Assembly (NCBI GenBank): GCA_002328185.1
Contig: DCWQ01000040.1
Coordinates: forward strand, 1-41,653
Length of the DNA stretch: 41,653 bases
Source of the DNA: Dehalococcoidia bacterium UBA2158
GTDB taxonomy: Bacteria > Chloroflexota > Dehalococcoidia > Lucifugimonadales > UBA3495
Direction: 5' to 3'
Positions 1 through 7,088 of this stretch are shown in pieces. Each line of letters opens with the position of its first letter. Position 1 is the stretch's first letter. Below the pieces are notes generated by a model. It was not told the DNA's origin and made no database searches. It was given only the letters and a program-made list of their open reading frames with translations. Both the position numbers and the translations under genes were made by a program.

Positions 1-2
1 AG

Positions 3-53
3 AAGAAGAACTTGGCCCTGGCCCGCCTGAATAAAAAGAGCCGTACGAATTAA
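3..53 (+). CDS. possible C-terminal tail of a gene entering from the left
   Basis: The third forward frame is open from the window edge to a TAA at 51-53 and would give 16 residues, lysine and arginine rich, ending in SRTN. Such a basic tail could belong to a ribosomal or other RNA-binding protein. The fragment is far too short to identify, and an open frame of this length is not significant by itself. The bases upstream of the window would decide it. Confidence 0.22.
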   Translation, partial: KKNLALARLNKKSRTN

Positions 54-206
54 GGCCCGTGATTGGGGGGAATTCTTTGGCTCAGTCCCGGGCCGATTAA
101 CCGGCGGTAGGTTTTGGTATGGCCTATCGCCGGGCCTCGGATACCTATGGCTGAAGGTTCACCGTTTCACGATGGCGGTGGCTCTTTTCTATTGTCCGGT
201 AACGAG
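54..206. other. non-coding stretch with strong hairpins
   Basis: No gene is visible. The arms CCGGCGGTAGG (101-111) and CCTATCGCCGG (123-133) pair over 11 bp with one G.T pair and an 11-base loop. GGCCCG (54-59) can pair with CGGGCC (89-94). CACCG (160-164) can pair with CGGTG (176-180), which is followed by a short T run. Taken together the stretch may be a structured 3' UTR or a small RNA. I do not recognise it as a known riboswitch, tmRNA or RNase P RNA. Confidence 0.35.
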
Positions 207-401
207 TCAACCACAGTTGACACATCGCCTTAGTGGATATCTGCCTTGTAAGTAATTTTATAAAATTTTAAATTTAGTAAAAATGAGCCTGATAATTATT
301 ACTATTGGCCTAAATATTCCATATACTCCTTAAGGGTATCGAGTGGTTAATCAGCTTTGTGCATAAGATTGTTTCCCCTTTGTAACAAAGCTTATCCACA
401 A
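207..401. promoter_or_regulatory. AT-rich segment with DnaA-box-like sites (candidate origin or DnaA-controlled leader)
   Basis: TTATCCACA at 392-400 is an exact match to the consensus DnaA box. TGTGCATAA at 358-366 is the reverse complement of TTATGCACA, one mismatch away. The two lie in an 11-bp inverted repeat (357-367 and 391-401) around a 13-bp near-palindrome, CTTTGTAACAAAG (378-390). Weaker 7-of-9 matches occur at 207-215 and, inverted, at 232-240. Between the two pairs of sites, roughly 245-300 is almost pure A/T, as in a DNA unwinding element. No dnaA, dnaN or rep gene is in the window, so this could equally be a DnaA-regulated leader for the downstream tubulin gene. Confidence 0.4.
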
Positions 402-443
402 CGATACCTAGATTATTCGTAGAGGAACTAGGAAGGAAACCAT

Positions 444-1703
444 ATGAAACTCATTGTAGTTGGAGCAGGCCAAGGCGGTTCGAATATCGCCGATGAGTTC
501 GTATCAATGGGTGAGTGGGTTTGGAAGAATCGGGGGATACGAATTTTTACTGGATCCGATGAAGATCCAATTAGTACAGGTGTATTTGCTATCAATCTAG
601 GTGCCGGGGACTTATACGGATTAAAGCACATTCCTCAAACCTCAGACCACACCATCCTAATGGGTAACTCTGACGAATTTCGCGGAAGAGGCGCCGGTAA
701 GATCAATGCCAACGGGGCAGAACAGGCTAGAAAAGATTCGAAGAAAATAATTTCAACCATCCGGGATTCTGGTGATGTCTCCACCGCTGATGCAATATTA
801 GTAATAGCAACAGCCGCCGGCGGAACGGGGTCGGGTTCGATTGGCGTCATTGTTGATGAGCTTAAACAGAATTTCAATAAGCCTGTATATGCTATGGTCG
901 TCCTTCCGTTTGCTTATCAATATGACGATCCGGATACGATGATGAACACCGGCACCTGTCTAAAACGCGTTCTTGAAAATAGCTTGGCTGATGCAGTGTT
1001 CCTAATGGATAACCAAAAATTTGTGAGATCAAATGACACTACTTCCACTAATTACGGTGAGATTAACACAAGGATCGCGCAGTCATTTATGGATATCCTG
1101 TGTGTGGGTGAAGAGAACGATCAGCGTTTTGTAGGGGAGGTTCTAGACGCCAACGATGTAATCACCATGCTTCATGGGCCATCCGCTATAGGCGTTGGCC
1201 AGGGTTCGATACCGACGAAGCAACAACCTGGGTTTTTTAACAAGTTCTACCAAAAATCCGATACCGCTGATCATTTTTCGGACTCAAAAGCCCAAATGGA
1301 ACGCGCGAAGAATGTTCTAAACCGTACTTTGGCCGACCTTTCAATAGACTGTGAACATCAAGAAGAAAGCAGCACGAGCTATGATGCACAATACGTGCTT
1401 GGGCTGTTTTCAGCACCGTGTGAAGAGACTACTCAGGAAATTATCGAGATGATGGACTCAAACCTCGCCGAACAAGTCCCGGGGGCAGGCCGCAGAAAAG
1501 GAACTTATCCCGGACGGACGTCAGAAACTGTTAGTATCACGGTGATAATGTCTAACCTCGGTAAAGGGGCAGCCATGGATAAAGTAGAGTTCTTTTATCG
1601 ATCCGCTGTTGATGCTATTGCCGCGAAAGAAGATCAACAAGACGCCAGAAACCAACTATGGAATCAAACAAATCGCGTGGCGGCTCAACTTCCAAACTTG
1701 TAG
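444..1703 (+). CDS. CetZ/FtsZ-like tubulin-family GTPase
   Basis: This 419-residue protein belongs to the tubulin/FtsZ superfamily of GTP-binding proteins that polymerise in the cytoplasm. The N-terminus has the nucleotide-binding GAGQGGS loop (residues 7-13). The tubulin G-box is GGTGSG at 126-131. GLKHIP (59-64) resembles the CetZ group more than division FtsZ. The T7-loop region near 203-208 reads NYGEIN and does not show the canonical NxDxxD of FtsZ. There is no FtsZ-type C-terminal tail peptide and no ftsA, ftsQ or mur neighbour, so a role in septation is unlikely. Shape control, surface organisation or element partitioning fit better. The start is supported by an AGGAAGG-type ribosome site about 7 bases upstream. 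Composition is more AT-rich than the genes beyond 3100. A stalk-protein gene follows 38 bases downstream, probably in the same operon. The superfamily is certain; the CetZ label is likely. Confidence 0.85.
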   Translation: MKLIVVGAGQGGSNIADEFVSMGEWVWKNRGIRIFTGSDEDPISTGVFAINLGAGDLYGLKHIPQTSDHTILMGNSDEFRGRGAGKINANGAEQARKDSKKIISTIRDSGDVSTADAILVIATAAGGTGSGSIGVIVDELKQNFNKPVYAMVVLPFAYQYDDPDTMMNTGTCLKRVLENSLADAVFLMDNQKFVRSNDTTSTNYGEINTRIAQSFMDILCVGEENDQRFVGEVLDANDVITMLHGPSAIGVGQGSIPTKQQPGFFNKFYQKSDTADHFSDSKAQMERAKNVLNRTLADLSIDCEHQEESSTSYDAQYVLGLFSAPCEETTQEIIEMMDSNLAEQVPGAGRRKGTYPGRTSETVSITVIMSNLGKGAAMDKVEFFYRSAVDAIAAKEDQQDARNQLWNQTNRVAAQLPNL

Positions 1704-1741
1704 CGAAGAACAACTGACATTCATTCCCTTAAGTTGGAGTT

Positions 1742-2425
1742 ATGAGACTTACTAGAGTACCCGAACGGCGTAATAATCAAAACGGTCCAATATTATTAAT
1801 TGGAGTCATGACGATTGTAATCGTAGTGCTCTTGATTCTAGTGTATTGGTTTTTCATACGTAGTTCTGAGGAATCGAACGCGCCAACTTTGGGCAATTCT
1901 ACCACTGCGCAAATTCCAGACTTCACACCGGTACCAACACCAGTACCGACAGTTACCTTGGCGCCCACAATAGTACCTACAACTGTTCCTACGGCAGTGG
2001 CTACCGTGGTACCCACACCGATTCCAACGACGGTACCCACTGCCGTCCCGACACCGACTCCAGTACCAACTCCAGTACCAACTCCAGTACCAACACCAGT
2101 ACCAACTCTAGCTATACCTAAATTGCCTTTGCCAGCAGTCGTAAATGAGAATCCACCTCACGTATTTGTCGGGACAGTTACGATTGGTGGGGAACTTGCC
2201 CCAGAAGGGACAGAGGTAACTGCGTGGGTGTTGGGATATTCAGATCCGGTAGGGACCTCAACAATTCCATCGGTGGCAGGAAAGCCGGGTTCTTACACTT
2301 TATTGGTGCTTCAACACGGGGATGATTTCACTGGTACTGTCTTAAGAATAAAGGTCAATGGCACCTTTGTAACTAATGTTATCTGGGAATCCGGAGCAGG
2401 AGATGAATTAGATCTAGCCCAGTAG
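1742..2425 (+). CDS. membrane-anchored Pro/Thr-stalk surface protein
   Basis: Function is unknown. The 227-residue protein has a short basic N-terminus, one long hydrophobic segment (about residues 15-39) without a clear cleavage site, a low-complexity stalk of VPTP/VPTA-type units (about 58-127), and a compact C-terminal domain (about 133-227). The stalk and domain should lie outside the cell, anchored by the N-terminal helix. The C-terminal domain begins PHVFVGTVTI and contains the landmarks GSY, LLV, DFTGT and ELDL. The same landmarks recur in the collagen-like protein at 10845-11543. The stalk is encoded by near-identical 12-base units and may vary in length between strains. TGGAG lies just upstream of the ATG. 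Because it follows the tubulin gene by 38 bases, the two may work together in envelope organisation, which is an inference. Confidence 0.7.
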   Translation: MRLTRVPERRNNQNGPILLIGVMTIVIVVLLILVYWFFIRSSEESNAPTLGNSTTAQIPDFTPVPTPVPTVTLAPTIVPTTVPTAVATVVPTPIPTTVPTAVPTPTPVPTPVPTPVPTPVPTLAIPKLPLPAVVNENPPHVFVGTVTIGGELAPEGTEVTAWVLGYSDPVGTSTIPSVAGKPGSYTLLVLQHGDDFTGTVLRIKVNGTFVTNVIWESGAGDELDLAQ

Positions 2426-2988
2426 CTCTAAGCCGGTCCGCGGTTGAAGGAATATACAACTGACTGACCTTCGAACATCACCTGCTTCTACCCATTTGCC
2501 TCTGCTACTTAGGATTATTCATTTACCATGAACGTAACTGCTGATTGTGGGAGTATATTGATTTTCTTCTCCGTGAGTTAGGAATTGGTGTTAGATTAGC
2601 CCAAACAATACTAATTCTCTGGGTCGGTAGGAAAATGAATCACTCGTATGTCGTCCACTAAATGTTTAGGTATGGAGTACTCGCCTCTGTGCGACGGCAC
2701 CCATAAGGAGATTGGGTTCACGGCTCCGTGACATTGAGGCGGCGCGCTCGAAATGGGTGCGATTAAAGTAGGTATCGTCAGGTAGATGGTGAACAAAGTT
2801 CTCAATATGGCCGGCCCGTCGCCGGCGGTCTCACACAAACTCACAATGCTGTGGTTTTGTTAGGTGATAGGTTTCAGTCTTTCTGGCTCCAAAAAGGCCT
2901 CAATTTATTTTGTCCGCTAGGTAAGGTTTGAGCCTTTAGTCTCAAATTCGTGTTTGTGGTAGGCTGCTGTGTGCGCCTACGGAAAAAA
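2426..2988. other. AT-rich gene-free stretch left of the tRNA fragment
   Basis: No convincing coding region is seen on either strand. A GCCGGC-CCGTC-GCCGGC hairpin lies at 2810-2826, and GTAGGC/GCCTAC arms frame a small hairpin at about 2959-2980. The composition matches the tubulin/stalk-protein block. It ends where the tRNA-Lys homology begins, so it may be the non-coding end of an integrated element. Confidence 0.45.
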
Positions 2989-2989
2989 C

Positions 2990-3040
2990 GGCTGACTCTT
3001 AATCAGTAGGTTTTCGGTTCGACCCCGAGGCGGGTCACCA
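2990..3040 (+). tRNA. 3' fragment of tRNA-Lys(CTT), 5' half missing
   Basis: The anticodon stem and loop (CTGA-CTCTTAA-TCAG, anticodon CTT), variable loop, a 5-bp T stem around TTCGACC, the 3' acceptor strand GCGGGTC and an encoded ACCA are all present. The upstream sequence does not offer the partner acceptor strand (GACCCGC expected) or a D arm at the right distance, so a mature tRNA cannot form. The break at the anticodon stem and the sharp base-composition change there match the attachment-site copy left when an integrase recombines into the 3' part of a tRNA gene. A degraded gene or a chimeric assembly are alternatives. Confidence 0.7.
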
Positions 3041-3057
3041 ACTTTCAAGCGCAAGAT

Positions 3058-3091
3058 CGGCCTCTACACAACCTGTAGAGGCCGTTTGTTT
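3058..3091 (+). terminator. intrinsic terminator after the tRNA-Lys fragment
   Basis: A perfect 11-bp stem (CGGCCTCTACA at 3058-3068 with TGTAGAGGCCG at 3074-3084) closes a 5-base loop and is followed by TTTGTTT. It lies 18 bases after the tRNA CCA, so it probably served the original intact tRNA gene. Confidence 0.85.
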
Positions 3092-3168
3092 AACCAAGTG
3101 ATCTTGACGCGGTTTAATCCCCGATCCGCGGAACCAACCCCCGAGTAAGGACAATCAAGGAGAACACG

Positions 3169-3306
3169 ATGCCGAAAGAAACGACTCACCGGGATCCGGA
3201 AAAGCGGGCGGCTAGGATCGATAGAAGGGCGAAGAAACGGGCGGGTACGGCGGCCAGGAGAAAGATCACGAGGTCGATGAAGATCAGAGCAGTGGAAGAC
3301 GCTTAA
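3169..3306 (+). CDS. small very basic protein, 45 residues
   Basis: A 45-codon frame starts with ATG at 3169, behind an excellent AAGGAG ribosome site at 3158-3163 (spacing 5). It ends at TAA 3304-3306. About 17 of 45 residues are Arg, Lys or His, spread along the whole length, and there is no hydrophobic segment. Such a composition suggests nucleic-acid or ribosome binding, but I recognise no family. It sits downstream of the tRNA-Lys terminator and upstream of another small gene in the same direction. The strong ribosome site is the main reason to accept it. Confidence 0.55.
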   Translation: MPKETTHRDPEKRAARIDRRAKKRAGTAARRKITRSMKIRAVEDA

Positions 3307-3439
3307 GAAACTCTTCGCCTTGGGCCCAGAAGTTGAGCAGCCAGCCCGTTCGGCCCGGAAATCTCAGGACGAACGGCACTTTTATCGATGTCTCAACCCT
3401 TTATGTTGTTGCTTGATAGGGATATTGAGGAGTGGGCGA

Positions 3440-3637
3440 ATGGAAACTACTCTGGAACGGCTCAAGCGGTTCAGACAAACGTTGGCGCCGGAAGAATGGC
3501 GGGACGTGAAAATGTACGTCCACAATGACGTGGAGTTCGAGCATTTCAGTTTGATTGCCACCAACGTCAGTTCCGGAAAAGTCCATTACTACAACTTGGG
3601 CACCGAGGAATTCAACCCGCTGCCTGGCTCCGGTTAG
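3440..3637 (+). CDS. small hypothetical protein, 65 residues
   Basis: The frame can be extended to 3320, but the better start is ATG 3440, which follows GAGGAG at 3427-3432 with normal spacing. The extended version would add a Cys-rich stretch (CLNPLCCC) that looks like translated leader. The 65-residue product is charged, starts METTLERLKRF, has a mixed acidic/aromatic middle (EEWRDVKMYVHND) and no membrane segment or cysteine motif. No family is recognised. It is followed by a strong terminator, so it probably closes a short transcript that begins with the 45-residue gene. Confidence 0.5.
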   Translation: METTLERLKRFRQTLAPEEWRDVKMYVHNDVEFEHFSLIATNVSSGKVHYYNLGTEEFNPLPGSG

Positions 3638-3661
3638 CGAACGCCTACACTAGCCCACCAA

Positions 3662-3695
3662 AGGCTCCTCAGGAATCCCTGAGGGGCCTTTTTTT
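3662..3695 (+). terminator. intrinsic terminator
   Basis: AGGCTCCTCAGG (3662-3673) pairs with CCTGAGGGGCCT (3678-3689) around a short AAT-containing loop, with one G.T pair. It is followed by a run of seven T. It ends the small-gene transcript before the GMC operon. Confidence 0.85.
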
Positions 3696-3738
3696 ACTAT
3701 TGATGTCCGCCAAATCCCGGCCTAAACAGCCGCGGCTC

Positions 3739-3767
3739 TTGATTGTGGCGAGGTTGCTGGCTAATAT
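3739..3767 (+). promoter_or_regulatory. sigma-70-type promoter for the GMC operon
   Basis: TTGATT (3739-3744) and TAATAT (3762-3767) are separated by 17 bases. Transcription would start near 3774, leaving about 100 bases of leader before the first GMC gene. The site lies just after a strong terminator, which makes it positionally sensible. Confidence 0.55.
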
Positions 3768-3872
3768 TCAGAGCGGCCCGGTCTAGTGGACCAAGTCTCC
3801 GGGAGTCTTTGCTGTCCCTTTTCTTGGATGAAGGCATGGCCCCCGTAATTCGAAGCCTATTTTGGAGTACCC

Positions 3873-5447
3873 ATGAAATATGACGTTGTTATCGTAGGCG
3901 GCGGAGCCGCCGGATCAGTATTGGCCAGCAGGTTGGCTGAAAATGCGAATACCTCAGTCCTCTTGCTGGAAGCAGGCGCTGATTACCCCGACCCTGCCAG
4001 TCTTCCTGATGAGATTAAGTTCGGCGGCACCCGGTACGCGGAAGGCGAGGACTCGGAGCACAATTGGGCACTGCGTGCGACGACCACCGAGGAGCAAGGC
4101 GAGATCCACGTGGCGCAAGGCAAAGTGATCGGCGGAGGATCGTCCATCAACGGCCAGGCGATGCAACGGGGATTTCCCGAGGACTATGACTCTTGGTCCG
4201 CCATGGGCAACGACGAATGGTCCTACGACAAGGTTCTGCCGTTCTTCAGAAAATCGGAGCGGGACCTTGATATCCGGGACGATTTCCACGGAACTGATGG
4301 CCCGATGCCGGTCAGACGCCGACAAGAAGGCACCTGGCCGGACATCCAACAAGCCTTCTACGATGCCCTTCTTAAAGACGGTTTCGGCGCGGTAGAGGAC
4401 ACCAACGGCCCCAATCCTGCTGGAGTCGGCGTCTCTCCTTCCAACAACTTGGAAGGCATCAGAATGAGCGCCGCCATGTGTTATCTGGGCCCGATGCGGC
4501 ATTGCCTCAACCTGACCGTGCGTGGGAAGGTTCTAGTTCGGAAGGTCTTGTTCGACGGCCAAAAAGCCATTGGTGTTGAAGCAGAAAGTGGTGGCGAGGT
4601 TTTCACCGTCGAAGCTGACCGGGTTGTGTTGAGCTCCGGGGCCGTCAAATCGCCCCACCTGCTCATGCTGTCGGGAATCGGCCCCGGGGATCAATTGAAA
4701 GAATACGGGATCGATACGGTCCACGAATCGCCCGGCGTGGGGCAGAACCTGTGGAACCACCTCAGCGCCCACATCTCCTACAAGGTCAAAGACGGCAAGA
4801 CCCTGTCCGCCGGCGCTGATGGTGCTCACTTCAGCCTGCACTACACCTCAGAAGGATCGAGTGAGCAAAATGACATGGTGTTGCGGACCAACACTGTTGT
4901 GGACGAACGGGAAGAACGTGTGCCCGGTCTGCGGACCAAGTACGACACAGGAGATGTCCCTCCGGAGCGGGCGGCGCGGATATCCTGCACTCTAGGATTG
5001 CCTGACGGCTCTGGGCAGGTCAGGCTGGCGTCTGCCGACCCCGCAGTGCAGCCATCCTTCAACTACCAGTATCTCCAGCATCCCAACGACATCCGGCGGG
5101 TGAGGGAGGGCATCCAGATGGGTGTGAAACTTCTGGAATCCGCCGCCTACAAAGACGTGGCTGATTTCCGGATCAGTCCAAATGACGAGACCCTGGCCAG
5201 CGAAGAGGCCCTCGACCTCTGGTTGCGCAAGAGCGTGGGCACGGCCAGGCATGTTTCTGGCACTTGCAGGATGGGACCCGATTCAGATCCCATGGCGGTG
5301 GTCGACCAAAATTGCCGGGTCAAGGGAGTCCAGAACCTTTGGGTCGTCGACGCCTCAATCATGCCCCGGGTGCCCCGGTCCGGCGGCGCCCATGCGACGG
5401 TCCTGATGATAGCCGAGCGCGCGGTAGGTTGGATCGCCGAGAGGTAG
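3873..5447 (+). CDS. GMC-family FAD-dependent oxidoreductase (choline dehydrogenase-like), copy 1
   Basis: Glucose-methanol-choline oxidoreductases oxidise alcohols to aldehydes using FAD. This 524-residue protein has the FAD dinucleotide loop GGGAAGS near residues 9-15, the family signature GKVIGGGSSINGQ (about 87-99), a second signature SSGAVKSPHLLMLSGIGP in the middle, and the C-terminal catalytic region HVSGTCRMG. The first catalytic residue is His460. The usual second position near the C-terminus is His507 (GGAHAT), giving a His/His pair as in glucose oxidase rather than His/Asn. There is no signal peptide, so it is probably cytoplasmic. The ATG follows TGGAG. It is tandem with a second GMC gene 92 bases downstream. 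The substrate cannot be read from the sequence. Confidence 0.9.
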   Translation: MKYDVVIVGGGAAGSVLASRLAENANTSVLLLEAGADYPDPASLPDEIKFGGTRYAEGEDSEHNWALRATTTEEQGEIHVAQGKVIGGGSSINGQAMQRGFPEDYDSWSAMGNDEWSYDKVLPFFRKSERDLDIRDDFHGTDGPMPVRRRQEGTWPDIQQAFYDALLKDGFGAVEDTNGPNPAGVGVSPSNNLEGIRMSAAMCYLGPMRHCLNLTVRGKVLVRKVLFDGQKAIGVEAESGGEVFTVEADRVVLSSGAVKSPHLLMLSGIGPGDQLKEYGIDTVHESPGVGQNLWNHLSAHISYKVKDGKTLSAGADGAHFSLHYTSEGSSEQNDMVLRTNTVVDEREERVPGLRTKYDTGDVPPERAARISCTLGLPDGSGQVRLASADPAVQPSFNYQYLQHPNDIRRVREGIQMGVKLLESAAYKDVADFRISPNDETLASEEALDLWLRKSVGTARHVSGTCRMGPDSDPMAVVDQNCRVKGVQNLWVVDASIMPRVPRSGGAHATVLMIAERAVGWIAER

Positions 5448-5539
5448 GTTAGTGCACGACAATAAACCACGCGTTACGTTATAGTGCGCAGGAATTATTG
5501 GACATATACCTGAAATGAGGAATACCGGGAGGTAACAAG

Positions 5540-7084
5540 TTGAAGTACGACGTGATTATCGTGGGCGCAGGATCTGCTGGGTGCGCCCTGGCCTACAGGC
5601 TGTCTGAAGATCCCAACCGGTCGGTGCTGCTTCTGGAAGCCGGGCCGGACTACCCTGATTTCGATCGTCTGCCCGACGACCTGAAGAATGGCAACAATGT
5701 CTACTACTCGGCATACGGCCCTCACAACTGGGGGTACACGGCCCGTGTGACCTCGGAACAACCTGCGTTGCAGGTCCCCCGGGGCCGGGCGACCGGCGGT
5801 TCTAGCGCCGTCAACGGCCAGGTGTTCTATCGCGGCATCCCCGACGATTATGACTCCTGGGCCGAGATGGGCAATGACGAATGGGGGTTCACCGACGTAC
5901 TACCTTACTTCCGCAAGATGGAGACGGACCGGGACTTCGCCGGGGACTTCCATGGCAGCGATGGCCCCATCCCGATCAAACGAGACCCCCGGGACACTTG
6001 GGAACCCCACTCGGAGGCCTTCTATCAGGCTTGCGTGGACGCTGGGTTCCGGGAGGACGAGGACGCCAACCACCCAGAATCGGAAGGCATCGGACCTAGG
6101 CCGCGGAACCACATGGACGGCGTGCGGATCAGCATGGCCATCGCCTACTTGGACCCGGCCCGGCACCGGCTGAATCTGACCATCAGGGCCAACGCCCCTT
6201 GCCGCCGCATCATCTTCGAGGGTACCAAGGCCGTTGGCGTGGAATGCGATAGCGGAGACGAAATATTCGTTGTCGAAGGCGATGAGATCCTGCTCACCAG
6301 CGGCGCGATGAAATCACCACAGATACTGATGCTGTCCGGAGTGGGCCCGGCCGACCACCTGAAGGAATTCAACATACCTGTGGTGCACGACCTACCTGGT
6401 GTGGGTCAAAACCTGAGGGACCATCCCCTGGCCACGGCGGTTTACACAGCCAAGGGCGAAGCGCCAGATGTGGACGTCCCGCTGATCCAGGTCTGCACCC
6501 GGTACACCTCGGAAGGGTCGCATCTGAAGAGCGACATGATCATCAGTCCCACGTTGATGACCAGCGAGCATCGGCCTATCCAGATCGAAATCGATGACGA
6601 CGGCAACTACCTCGGACTTGCCGCCGGGATACAACTGGCCGTCGGTTCGGGCGAGCTCCGACTCAATTCAGCCGACCCTAACGACCAGCCGTACCTTGAC
6701 TATAACTATCTTCAAGAGGAGTTTGACCGAGACCGGCTGAGGAAGGGCATCCGGAAGGTCGTCGAGCTTGAGAGTCATCCCGCTATTCAAGCGCTCATCA
6801 TCGAACGGATAACCCCCACCGATGAAGAGCTATCCTCGGACGAGAAGCTGGACGCCTGGCTGCTCACGAACGTGGGAACTTCGCACCACATATCTTGTAC
6901 CTGCAAGATGGGCCCGGCGTCGGACTCCATGGCGGTGGTGGACCAGTACGGCAAGGTCCACGGTCTGCAGAACCTCCGCGTGGTGGACGCTTCAATCATG
7001 CCCGACTGCATCCGGGCCAACACCAACGCCACGACAATCATGATCGCCGAGAAGATCGCAGATTTCGTGATCGAAGGTAAGTAG
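5540..7084 (+). CDS. GMC-family FAD-dependent oxidoreductase, copy 2
   Basis: A 514-residue paralogue of the preceding protein, with FAD loop GAGSAGC, signature GRATGGSSAVNGQ, second signature TSGAMKSPQILMLSGVGP and C-terminal HHISCTCKMG. Its catalytic pair is His450 and Asn496 (NTNATT), the choline-oxidase-like arrangement, unlike the His/His of copy 1. The normally conserved Gly of the HxxGT motif is Cys here (HISCT). The start is TTG at 5540, behind GGGAGGT at 5527-5533; no upstream ATG fits. It follows copy 1 by 92 bases in the same direction and meets the opposing hydrolase gene after only four bases. Duplication and divergence for different alcohols is a reasonable inference. Confidence 0.9.
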   Translation: MKYDVIIVGAGSAGCALAYRLSEDPNRSVLLLEAGPDYPDFDRLPDDLKNGNNVYYSAYGPHNWGYTARVTSEQPALQVPRGRATGGSSAVNGQVFYRGIPDDYDSWAEMGNDEWGFTDVLPYFRKMETDRDFAGDFHGSDGPIPIKRDPRDTWEPHSEAFYQACVDAGFREDEDANHPESEGIGPRPRNHMDGVRISMAIAYLDPARHRLNLTIRANAPCRRIIFEGTKAVGVECDSGDEIFVVEGDEILLTSGAMKSPQILMLSGVGPADHLKEFNIPVVHDLPGVGQNLRDHPLATAVYTAKGEAPDVDVPLIQVCTRYTSEGSHLKSDMIISPTLMTSEHRPIQIEIDDDGNYLGLAAGIQLAVGSGELRLNSADPNDQPYLDYNYLQEEFDRDRLRKGIRKVVELESHPAIQALIIERITPTDEELSSDEKLDAWLLTNVGTSHHISCTCKMGPASDSMAVVDQYGKVHGLQNLRVVDASIMPDCIRANTNATTIMIAEKIADFVIEGK

Positions 7085-7088
7085 CCGG

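Noticed and set aside
1777..2040. Long open frame on the minus strand opposite the Pro/Thr stalk
   Set aside because: It is the mirror of the repetitive VPTP codons (Val/Gly/Thr repeats) and has no start signals.
1980..2110. CRISPR-like array in the stalk gene
   Set aside because: The repeats are 6-12 bases, contiguous and in frame with VPTP; there are no spacers.
2611..2844. 77-residue reading frame on the minus strand
   Set aside because: No ribosome site, no recognisable domain, and it lies in an otherwise gene-free AT-rich stretch; likely chance.
2941..3040. A complete tRNA-Lys
   Set aside because: No acceptor 5' strand or D arm can be found upstream at tRNA distance, so only the 3' part is called.
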